DNA from: CAZVEV01 sp964625865
GTDB taxonomy: Bacteria; Planctomycetota; Phycisphaerae; SM23-33
Length of the DNA: 15,425 bases
Assembly: GCA_964625865.1 (NCBI GenBank)
Contig: CAZVEV010000127.1
Location: 1 to 15,425 of the forward strand
Direction: 5' to 3'
Under the pieces are notes generated by a model that was given only the letters and a program-made list of their open reading frames with translations, was not told the origin of the DNA and did not search any database. Position 1 is the first letter of the stretch. The number at the start of each line of letters is the position of its first letter. A program made the translations under genes and the position numbers. Below, in pieces: positions 1 through 5,685 of this stretch.

Positions 1-63
1 GTACAGGCACATGCTCGGCCTTCGGCCTGCGCGTGAGCCAGTCCCCGTTTTCTTCCAGAGGGA

Positions 64-93
64 TAGACTCCGGCGGGGGCCGGCCGATATAAT
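64..93 (+). promoter_or_regulatory. Sigma-70-type promoter of the ClpP-fold protease gene
   Basis: A perfect TATAAT at 88-93 stands out in very GC-rich DNA. A TAGACT element (4 of 6 matches to TTGACA) lies 18 bases upstream at 64-69. Transcription would begin near base 100, leaving a leader of about 45 bases before the ATG at 146. This is seen in sequence; activity is inferred. Confidence 0.55.
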
Positions 94-145
94 TCTCTGA
101 GAGACGGCTTGTTGTGTGGCGGTGATATGGAAAGGGGTGTCTGTG

Positions 146-1474
146 ATGCTGTTAAGAAGATGTCTGTGGGTGGCGGCGGTGGCGGTTTGCGTCGCCGGGG
201 TCGCGCGGGGCGACACGCTGGTGACCAAGGACGGGCGGACCTTCGAGGGGAGGATCATCTCGCGAGGCAAGAGCGTGGTGTTCGAGGCCCACAAGTACGG
301 GTCCAAGATCACCGTGACGATACCCAGCACGAACGTGGCGTCGCTGACCGAGGGGGCGGTCAAGGCGCCGACGTACAAGCCTCCCGTACGGCCGACCAAG
401 CGCAAGTGGGGCAATCTTCCGCCCGAGCCGAAGGCCCCGCCGATCACGGTCCACCGCGGGGCGACGTACTACGTAATTCCGCTGGTCGGCGAGGTGGGCA
501 AGACGTTCGTCGCCGACGTGCTGGAGCGCAGCCTCGCCGACGCGGCCAGGCGCAGGCCGACGGCCGTGATACTTCACGTCGATTCGCCCGGCGGGCGGAT
601 TGACGAGGTCGAGCGCCTTGTGGCGGCGATCCGGAAGTACAAGAAGGGCCTGCGGATCGTCGTGCTGGTCAAGCGTGCGATTTCCGCGGCGGCGATCACG
701 TCGATGGCGTGCGACGAGATCTACGTTCAGCCGTCGAGCATCATCGGCGCGGCGACGGCGTTTCGCGTGACCCCCAAGGGCACGGCGGCGGCGATCGACG
801 AGAAGATGCAGTCGGTCTGGCGCGCGATAGCCCGAAACACCGCGTCGATCGGCGGGCACAGTCCGCTGCTGGCCAACGCGATGGTCGACGCGTCGATGGA
901 ACTGTATGTCGTCGAGCGGGGCGGCAAGAAGGTGATCGTTGACCGCCGGCCGCTGGGCGGAGCGACGGTCACGCGTCGCGGGCGCCTGCTTGCGATGACG
1001 GCGGACGAGTCGGTCGCGTGCGGTCTGGCGCTGGGCAAGGCCGAGGACTTCGCCGACCTGGGCAAACGGCTCAAGCGTCCCGGCTGGACCGAGTGCGAGG
1101 GCGTGGGCAAGGCGCTGGCCGAGTACCGCGCCAAGGCGCTGAAGGTCCTGACCGAGGACATGAACGCGATCAAGAAGAAGTACGACGAGCACATGACCAG
1201 CGCCGTGGAAAGCGCGCCGTGGCGGGGCAAGTACGAGTACTACAGCAACACGGGCAAGTTTACGCGAAGCTCGTGGCGGCGATGGAACGAGCGGTCCCGC
1301 AAGTGCGTGGGCTACCTGATGCGCGCCCAGGGCGACCTGTCGGAGGCCGCCGCGATCGCCGAGAAGTTCCCGAGGATCTTCGGCAGCCCGAAATGGATTC
1401 GCGAGCAGGAAGAGCGCATCAAGGCCGCCCGCAAAAAGATCGCCGAAGAGAGCCGCAAGTCCAGCCCGCTGTAG
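146..1474 (+). CDS. Exported ClpP/NfeD-fold serine protease-like protein
   Basis: The predicted product has 442 residues. The ATG at 146 is chosen over the in-frame GTG at 116 because AAAGGGG (131-137) lies 8 bases upstream and the protein then opens with a clean signal peptide (residues 1-22, MLLRRC then a hydrophobic core). Residues 24-65 form a small beta-rich 'KDGRTFEG...' domain often seen at the front of planctomycete secreted proteins. Residues about 105-270 match the ClpP/crotonase-fold protease core of the NfeD/S49 type. HVDSPGG (144-150) is the oxyanion-hole glycine turn, and Ser180 in AISAAA followed by CDEIYVQPSSIIGAA is the expected nucleophile segment. Lys220 lies 40 residues later, close to the 41-residue Ser97-Lys138 dyad spacing of the archaeal NfeD homologue 1510-N. 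The C-terminal 120 residues are charged and probably helical. No NfeD membrane or OB domain is fused or adjacent. The substrate is unknown, probably a membrane or envelope protein. Family is fairly sure; activity is inferred. Confidence 0.8.
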   Translation: MLLRRCLWVAAVAVCVAGVARGDTLVTKDGRTFEGRIISRGKSVVFEAHKYGSKITVTIPSTNVASLTEGAVKAPTYKPPVRPTKRKWGNLPPEPKAPPITVHRGATYYVIPLVGEVGKTFVADVLERSLADAARRRPTAVILHVDSPGGRIDEVERLVAAIRKYKKGLRIVVLVKRAISAAAITSMACDEIYVQPSSIIGAATAFRVTPKGTAAAIDEKMQSVWRAIARNTASIGGHSPLLANAMVDASMELYVVERGGKKVIVDRRPLGGATVTRRGRLLAMTADESVACGLALGKAEDFADLGKRLKRPGWTECEGVGKALAEYRAKALKVLTEDMNAIKKKYDEHMTSAVESAPWRGKYEYYSNTGKFTRSSWRRWNERSRKCVGYLMRAQGDLSEAAAIAEKFPRIFGSPKWIREQEERIKAARKKIAEESRKSSPL

Positions 1475-1490
1475 TGACCTCAGATCGCTT

Positions 1491-1510
1491 GCCCTGAGCC
1501 CGTCGAAGGG
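1491..1510. repeat. Dispersed 'CCCTGAGC..GTCGAAGGG' intergenic element
   Basis: GCCCTGAGCCCGTCGAAGGG lies 17 bases after the protease stop codon. Close variants (CCCTTCGACAGGCTCAGGGC and relatives) recur between genes in many environmental bacterial genomes and are often mistranslated as short peptides. Only one copy is visible here, so calling it a repeat rests on general knowledge. Confidence 0.5.
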
Positions 1511-1566
1511 TAGAGTTTGGATTGACGATTTGTGGTCTGGGATTTCATATCTGAGGTTTCAGACTT

Positions 1567-1645
1567 GGTGGCGTGGTTTGACGCGAAGCGGCAACCACGT
1601 GTCGGTCCGTCGCGTGGTTGCCGCTTCGCGTCAGCCCACGGCACC
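1567..1645. repeat. Long inverted repeat, copy 1 (convergent junction)
   Basis: The inner arms at 1579-1599 and 1613-1633 are a perfect 21-base inverted repeat around a 13-base loop. Pairing continues outward to 1567 and 1645 with only a few mismatches or wobbles. The arm sequence (core GACGCGAAGCGGCAACCACG) is shared with the second copy at 13432-13518, while the loops differ. It sits between the 3' ends of the protease gene (+) and the nuclease gene (-), so RNA from either strand would fold into the same hairpin. A bidirectional terminator or a REP/MITE-like dispersed element are the two readings. There is no U-tract. Confidence 0.85.
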
Positions 1646-1655
1646 CAGCGGAAGA

Positions 1656-2270
1656 CTATGGGAGGGCGAGTTTGTGGGGGCCCTGGCGGTAGTAGTGGGG
1701 CAGGTCGGCGGGCGTGACGTCTTTCCACAGGCCGCGACGGGCGGACCGCGCGTCGCGCTGCAGACGGGCGAACCGCTCGCGGCGCGGATGGTCGAATCGG
1801 GGGTCCGCGTAGCCCAGGCCTTGGGAGATCAGTTCGGCGTTGAGCATCGTCTCGGCGTCGGTGTACACGTAGGCCAGCAGGCGCTTGTACTTGCCCCGCG
1901 TCTTGCCCGCCACCAATTCCAGCCGCACCGTCTTGCCTCGACAGGCCTTGGCTGCAAACGCGCTGGCCTCGGGTCCGAAGTGCTGCACCGGCGTATTCGG
2001 CTTGACCGTCTCGGGCGTGTCGACGCCCCAGAGGCGGATGCGCGTGGTCGTGCTCCCGTTGATCGCGTCAGGGGCGGCGATGTCCAGCGTGTCGCCGTCG
2101 ACAACGTGTGTCACGCGAAATGACTTCCCGTCGTACGCCTCGACATCCGGCGCGGGCAGGCGGCCGAACAGGCCGGCCCGGTCGGCCAGGACGAGCAGGC
2201 CCGCAAGCAGGGCCGCCATGGCCAGCGACAGGGCCCGGCGTCGCGTGATGCGTCGGCGTGGCCGGCTCAT
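1656..2270 (-). CDS. Thermonuclease-like (SNase-fold) nuclease, membrane-anchored or exported
   Basis: The predicted product has 204 residues. A strongly basic N-terminus (SRPRRRITRRR) precedes one hydrophobic segment (about 13-30), which acts as a signal or anchor and weakly resembles a twin-arginine signal. Residues about 50-185 carry the staphylococcal-nuclease fold: VVDGDTLD (56-63, metal-binding Asp), TRIRLWGVDTPE (76-87, with Arg79, Asp84 and Glu87 at the catalytic Arg35/Asp40/Glu43 positions), KRLLAYVYTD (129-138, Arg130 at the second catalytic arginine), then N-AELISQGLGYAD and an Arg-rich C-terminal helix. It should cleave DNA or RNA outside the cytoplasm in a Ca2+-dependent way. Its ATG overlaps the TGA of aspartate kinase by four bases (ATGA at 2270-2267), so translation is probably coupled although the functions look unrelated. 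All key residues are present. Confidence 0.88.
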   Translation of the reverse strand: MSRPRRRITRRRALSLAMAALLAGLLVLADRAGLFGRLPAPDVEAYDGKSFRVTHVVDGDTLDIAAPDAINGSTTTRIRLWGVDTPETVKPNTPVQHFGPEASAFAAKACRGKTVRLELVAGKTRGKYKRLLAYVYTDAETMLNAELISQGLGYADPRFDHPRRERFARLQRDARSARRGLWKDVTPADLPHYYRQGPHKLALP

Positions 2271-3565
2271 TTCTTGCGTCGGGTCGTCTTCCGGGCCGCT
2301 TTCTTCTTCGCGGTCTTCCTGGCGGCTTTCTTCTTCGCACGCCGCTTTCCGCCGAGTTCGAAGGCGTCGTGGACCACGCGGAGGGCCTTGACGCCCTGGG
2401 CCTGGTCGACCAGGCAGGAGATCTTGATCTCGCTGGTGGTGATGTTCTCGATGTTGATCCGCGCCTTGGCCAGGGCGGCAAACATCCGCTCGGCAACGCC
2501 GGTGTGCACCCGCATGCCCACGCCGACGACGCTGACCTTGGCGAGCCCTTCCTCGCAGACGAGTTCGCACTTGATCGTCTTGGCCAGGGCGCTGCAGACC
2601 TTGCGGGCCTCGCGCAGATCGGCCCTGTCGACGGTGAAGGAGATCACCGCAGTGGTCTTGTCCGGGCTGACGGTCTGGATGATGTCATCGACGACGATGG
2701 TGTGGGTCGCGAGCGTGTGGAAGACCTTGGCGGCGATTCCGGGCTTGTCCGGCACGTTGCGGAGCGATATCCGCGCGATCTTGTCCTTGAGGGCGGCGCC
2801 GCTGACGACAATGTGTTCCATGTATTCGGTTTCAGACACGATCATAGTCCCTTGTTTGTTGTTCAGGCTGCTTCGAACGTGGATAGGCACGTTGTATTTC
2901 TTGGCGAACTCGACGGCCCGGTTGTGCAGGACGTTGGCGCCCAGCGAGGCCAGCTCGAGCATCTCGTCGTAGCTGATGGCTTTGATCTTGCGGGCGGTGG
3001 GCACGAGGCGCGGATCGGTCGTGAACACACCGTCGACGTCGGTGTAGTTCTCGCAGACGTCAGCGCCGATGGCGGCCGCTATCGCCACGAGCGTCACGTT
3101 CGACCCGCCGCGCCCCAGCGTCGTCATGTGCCCGGCTTCCGTGACGCCCTGGAAGCCGGCGATGATCACGACCTTGCCCGCGTCGAGTTGCTCGTGTATC
3201 CGCTCGGAAGCGATCCGCTTGATCCGCGCCTTGGTGTGCATCTCATCGGTGACCATGCCGATCTGCCCGGCCGTGAAGCTGATCGCCGTGGCCCCGAGAT
3301 CTTCCAGCGCCATCGCCATCAGCGAGATCGTCACCTGCTCGCCGGTGACCATCAACTGGTCCCACTCGCGCTTCGAGGGATCTCGGCGGCGAGACACGTC
3401 GTGCGCCAGGGCCTCCAGTTTGTCGGTCGTCTTGCCCATCGCCGAGACGACCATGACGACCTGGTGGCCCTTCTTCTGCGTTCGGATGGCTCGGCGGGCC
3501 GCGGCGCGAATCTTCTCCGCCTCGGCCACGCTTGTCCCGCCAAACTTCATTACCACAATGCTCAT
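2267..3565 (-). CDS. lysC: Aspartate kinase with two ACT domains and a histone-like Lys/Arg tail
   Basis: The predicted product has 432 residues and phosphorylates aspartate, the first step toward Lys, Thr, Met and diaminopimelate. The ATG at 3565 is preferred over the GTG at 3589 because the conserved N-terminus MSIVVMKFGGTSV then begins at residue 1. Motifs are KFGGTSV (7-13, Lys7), VVSAMGKTTD (39-48), TGEQ (74-77), SFTAGQIGMVTD (96-107), TTLGRGGSN (148-156) and YTDVDGVFTTDPR (174-186). Two ACT repeats follow, starting near 267 (LRNVPDKPGIAAKVF) and 343 (KVSVVGVGMRVHTG), as in feedback-regulated LysC. Two oddities stand out. Residue 156 is Asn (codon AAC) where the family signature is GRGGSD. 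Residues 406-432 form a basic tail built from two copies of AKKKAARKT. The gene is upstream of and coupled to the nuclease gene. The family is certain; regulation by Lys or Thr cannot be read from sequence. Confidence 0.93.
   Translation of the reverse strand: MSIVVMKFGGTSVAEAEKIRAAARRAIRTQKKGHQVVMVVSAMGKTTDKLEALAHDVSRRRDPSKREWDQLMVTGEQVTISLMAMALEDLGATAISFTAGQIGMVTDEMHTKARIKRIASERIHEQLDAGKVVIIAGFQGVTEAGHMTTLGRGGSNVTLVAIAAAIGADVCENYTDVDGVFTTDPRLVPTARKIKAISYDEMLELASLGANVLHNRAVEFAKKYNVPIHVRSSLNNKQGTMIVSETEYMEHIVVSGAALKDKIARISLRNVPDKPGIAAKVFHTLATHTIVVDDIIQTVSPDKTTAVISFTVDRADLREARKVCSALAKTIKCELVCEEGLAKVSVVGVGMRVHTGVAERMFAALAKARINIENITTSEIKISCLVDQAQGVKALRVVHDAFELGGKRRAKKKAARKTAKKKAARKTTRRKK
2285..2338 (-). 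repeat. 27-bp tandem duplication encoding the basic tail of aspartate kinase
   Basis: Two adjacent 27-base units (2312-2338 and 2285-2311, minus strand) each encode AKKKAARKT. Both contain the identical 14-mer GCTTTCTTCTTCGC on the plus strand (2298-2311 and 2325-2338). The reading frame is preserved, so the tail can lengthen or shorten by whole units. Confidence 0.75.
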
Positions 3566-3644
3566 GCTTGCTTTCCCGTCTGATGACACCTACAAAACAG
3601 CCCATCCAGGCGAATGCACCTGGCGAAAGTCGAAATAGGATACG

Positions 3645-3674
3645 GGAAAGCCCCCTCCATGCCAAGGGCTTTCC
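3645..3674. promoter_or_regulatory. Inverted repeat in the divergent leader region
   Basis: GGAAAGCCC (3645-3653) and GGGCTTTCC (3666-3674) form a perfect 9-bp stem with a 12-base loop, about 30 bases before the ATG at 3704. A further inverted pair, GCTTTCCCGT (3570-3579) and ACGGGAAAGC (3642-3651), is also perfect over 10 bases, and its left half lies in the aspartate kinase leader. It may be a leader hairpin or operator; role unknown. Confidence 0.4.
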
Positions 3675-3703
3675 TGCCGCTGAAGAAAATGGAGCGCCGA
3701 TCG

Positions 3704-3880
3704 ATGAAACTGAAGTGGACAGTCCTGCTGGTGCTGGCCGCCGCCGTCGTGGCTCGCGGCGGCGAGAATGTCTTCACACGGAAGGCGATTGTCGCCCTGA
3801 TGGTCAAGGCCAACGCCTACCGGAAGGCCCACCCGTGGCGGCGGGCATCAGTGCGGTATAGCGAGTTCACAGGGAGTTGA
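3704..3880 (+). pseudogene. Short secreted ORF, probable 5' remnant of an exported hydrolase
   Basis: The predicted product has 58 residues. It opens with a convincing signal peptide (MKLKWTVLLVLAAAVVARGG), followed by ENVFTRKAIVALMVKANAYR and AHPW. That stretch resembles the mature N-terminus of secreted planctomycete glycoside hydrolases of the GH88/GH105 (unsaturated glucuronyl hydrolase) type, where a helix ending in 'HPW' leads into the catalytic alpha/alpha barrel. Here the frame instead runs into an unrelated basic stretch and stops (TGA at 3878-3880), with no catalytic part downstream in any frame. GGAG at 3691-3694 could serve as a ribosome site. The stop falls 2 bases before the next gene's start, so the fragment could persist as a leader peptide. 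The hydrolase resemblance is from memory of the family and is tentative. A genuine small secreted peptide is the alternative. Confidence 0.4.
3871..3876 (+). promoter_or_regulatory. Ribosome binding site that decides the URO-D gene start
   Basis: AGGGAG lies 6 bases before the GTG at 3883 but directly against the alternative TTG at 3877, which favours GTG 3883. The site is inside the end of the small secreted ORF, which suggests translational coupling. Confidence 0.55.
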
Positions 3881-3882
3881 TA

Positions 3883-5052
3883 GTGACCGGCAAGCGGCGC
3901 CTCAGGTGGACGAAGCATTCGGACCTGGCCATCAAACGCAGGCCGTGCGTGTCCCGCGAGGAGTACCTGGACTACATGACGTTCCGGCGGAACGAGCGCC
4001 CGCTGTTCACGGAGATCTTCGGGCCGATCATCGGGCTCAAGGAGGAGTGGGCCGACCAGGGCGCCACGCCGGAGGAACTGGACTTCTCGGCCTTCGAGTA
4101 TCGCTGTCCGCGCGGGGCGCGGGTGGCGGTCAACGTCGGCTTCATGGGCGGTCCCGACGAGGTTGTTCTGGACGAGAACGACGAGTACACGATCTTCCGT
4201 GATCGCATGGGCCGCACGATGAAGCTGCCCCGAGCCTACGCCACCCTCGCCCTGCCGCTGGACTACCCCGTCAAGACGATGGACGACTGGCTGGCCGTCA
4301 AGCACCATTACGCGTTCTCCGAGGAGCGCTTCGCCCCCGACTGGGAGGCCCGCGCCAATGACGCCATCCAGGCCCGGTGCGTCCTGTCCGTCAGCATGCT
4401 CGGGGCGTTCGCCGAGCCGCGCGAACTGATGGGCGACGAGGCGGTCTGCATCGCCTACTACGATCAGCCCGAACTGCTCCACGACATGGTGCATACGTTC
4501 GGTGATACCGCCCAGCGCGTGCTCGACCGCGCCTCGAAGGCCGTCCAGGTCGATTGCCTCTCGGTCCACGAGGACATGGCCGGCAAGAGCGGGCCGCTGG
4601 CGGGCCCGAAGCAGGTCCGCGAGTTCTTCGTGCCCTACTACCGCCGCATCTGGGACATGCTCGCCGACCGCGGCGCGAGGCTCTTCGACCAGGATTCCGA
4701 CGGCGACATGAACGCGGTGATCGAGCCGTTCCTGGAAGCCGGCGTCAACTGCATGCACCCGATGGAACCGGCCGCGGGTATGGATATCGTCGAGGTCCGC
4801 CGGACCTACGGGCGGCGGCTGGCGTTCTATGGCGGAATCGACAAGCACGTGATCCGGCGGTCTCACAAGGAGATCACGGCCGAACTGGAATACAAGATCC
4901 CGCCGATGGTCGCCTCCGGCGGATGTATGCTGGCCCTGGACCACCGGATTCCCAACGGCACGCCGCTGGCCAACTACCGGTTCTATATCGCCAAGGCGTG
5001 GGAGATCATGAACCGTGAGGCCGCCCGGGCGTGCGACGAGGCAAGCACATGA
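3883..5052 (+). CDS. Uroporphyrinogen decarboxylase (URO-D) superfamily protein, not HemE
   Basis: The predicted product has 389 residues with a GTG start. It lacks the N-terminal RQAGR substrate motif of true HemE, so haem synthesis is unlikely. Its second half carries the URO-D/corrinoid-methyltransferase barrel pattern: LSVHEDMAGKSGPLAGPKQ, then RGARLFDQDSDGD, then GVNCMHPMEPAAGMD, then LAFYGGIDKHVIRR, then SGGCMLALDHRIPNGTP. Relatives include the cobamide-dependent methyltransferases MtaA/MtbA/CmuA and many uncharacterised planctomycete and Lentisphaera paralogues. A clear His-x-Cys...Cys zinc site of MtaA type is not evident, although Cys and His residues occur in the NCMHP and GGCMLALDH motifs. 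The stop codon overlaps the start of the cyclase gene by four bases, so the two are almost certainly co-translated and may act in one catabolic pathway. Family confident; reaction unknown. Confidence 0.82.
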   Translation: MTGKRRLRWTKHSDLAIKRRPCVSREEYLDYMTFRRNERPLFTEIFGPIIGLKEEWADQGATPEELDFSAFEYRCPRGARVAVNVGFMGGPDEVVLDENDEYTIFRDRMGRTMKLPRAYATLALPLDYPVKTMDDWLAVKHHYAFSEERFAPDWEARANDAIQARCVLSVSMLGAFAEPRELMGDEAVCIAYYDQPELLHDMVHTFGDTAQRVLDRASKAVQVDCLSVHEDMAGKSGPLAGPKQVREFFVPYYRRIWDMLADRGARLFDQDSDGDMNAVIEPFLEAGVNCMHPMEPAAGMDIVEVRRTYGRRLAFYGGIDKHVIRRSHKEITAELEYKIPPMVASGGCMLALDHRIPNGTPLANYRFYIAKAWEIMNREAARACDEAST

Positions 5053-5681
5053 GCACGATCATCGACATCACGGTTACGTTGGGCACCGAGGCGCCCCTCT
5101 GGCCCGGGGACATGGCGTATCGGCGCGAGATGGGAGACACGCTGGCGGCCGGGTGCGTTTCGGACGTCTCGCGGCTTGCGCTGAGCGCCCATGCGGGCAC
5201 GCACATCGACTCACCCGCGCACTTCATCGCGGGGGCCCCGAAGCTCGACAGTTACCCGATCGAACGGTTCATCGGCCCGGCGACGGTGGTCGACGTCGGC
5301 GATGCGGCGGCGGTGGGGGCCGATCATCTTGCTGGCGCGGAGGTCGCGCCCGGCGAGGCCCTGCTCGTGCGCACGCGGAACTCCGCAGCGGGCCTGCCGA
5401 CGTGCCCGACCTTTAACGAGCAGTTCGTCGCACTGACGGCCGAGGCCGCCGAGTGGTGCGTTACGAAACGGCTGGGAATGGTCGGCATCGATTACCTGAG
5501 CATCGACCCGTACGGCGACTGCTTCGACGCCCACTACACGCTGTTGGGCAACGACGTGCTCGTCCTGGAATGCGTCGACCTCGCGGCCGTCCCGCCGGGC
5601 CGCTACACGCTGGCCTGTCTTCCACTCAAACTCCCCGATTGCGAAGCCGCCCCCGCCCGCGCCGTCCTGCTGGCCCCCTAG
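5049..5681 (+). CDS. Kynurenine-formamidase-like metal-dependent cyclase/hydrolase
   Basis: The predicted product has 210 residues. The ATG at 5049 has GAGG at 5038-5041, seven bases upstream, and overlaps the previous stop as ATGA. The cyclase family signature HxGTHxDxPxHF is complete as HAGTHIDSPAHF (48-59), giving metal ligands His48, His52, Asp54 and His58. GIDYLSID (146-153), His162 in DAHYTLLG and Glu174 in LECVDL match the remaining conserved active-site positions. Length fits the family of about 200-220 residues, which hydrolyses or cyclises amides and esters using Zn or Mn (KynB, isatin hydrolase, and polyketide cyclase-like members). No tryptophan-pathway gene is near, so kynurenine is not implied. 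The pairing with the URO-D protein suggests a shared substrate or pathway. The predicted location is cytoplasmic. Confidence 0.87.
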   Translation: MSTIIDITVTLGTEAPLWPGDMAYRREMGDTLAAGCVSDVSRLALSAHAGTHIDSPAHFIAGAPKLDSYPIERFIGPATVVDVGDAAAVGADHLAGAEVAPGEALLVRTRNSAAGLPTCPTFNEQFVALTAEAAEWCVTKRLGMVGIDYLSIDPYGDCFDAHYTLLGNDVLVLECVDLAAVPPGRYTLACLPLKLPDCEAAPARAVLLAP

Positions 5682-5685
5682 CACG

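Larger units (their letters stand above)
1475..1655. other. Intergenic region made of repeat-like segments
   Basis: This gap lies between convergent genes and contains no credible gene. It holds three pieces in order: a GCCCTGAGCCCGTCGAAGGG element (1491-1510); a stretch distinctly richer in A/T than its surroundings (about 1511-1566) with a small TCTGA-GGTT-TCAGA hairpin (1550-1563); and a long inverted repeat (1567-1645). Any short open frame across it is repeat sequence rather than protein. Confidence 0.7.

Noticed and set aside
1..115. Possible end of an upstream gene
   Set aside because: No frame gives a recognisable C-terminus. The stretch contains only a promoter and GC-rich short palindromes such as GGCCTTCGGCC.
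1567..1645. Possible CRISPR repeat or integron attC site
   Set aside because: There is only one copy at this place, no spacer array, no cas or integrase gene, and the second copy is about 12 kb away as an isolated hairpin.
1480..1728. A short minus-strand ORF across the intergenic repeats
   Set aside because: Its peptide is a translation of the CCCTGAGC element and the long inverted repeat, and overlaps the nuclease gene's end.
2258..3583. A long plus-strand open frame opposite aspartate kinase
   Set aside because: The minus strand encodes an unmistakable aspartate kinase. The plus-strand frame is its shadow.
3883..5052. Annotation as HemE (true uroporphyrinogen decarboxylase)
   Set aside because: The RQAGR-type N-terminal motif is missing and no haem synthesis gene is nearby. 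Only the superfamily assignment is supported.
5049..5681. Naming the cyclase kynB
   Set aside because: The metal motif fits the family, but no tryptophan degradation genes are nearby and the family covers many substrates.
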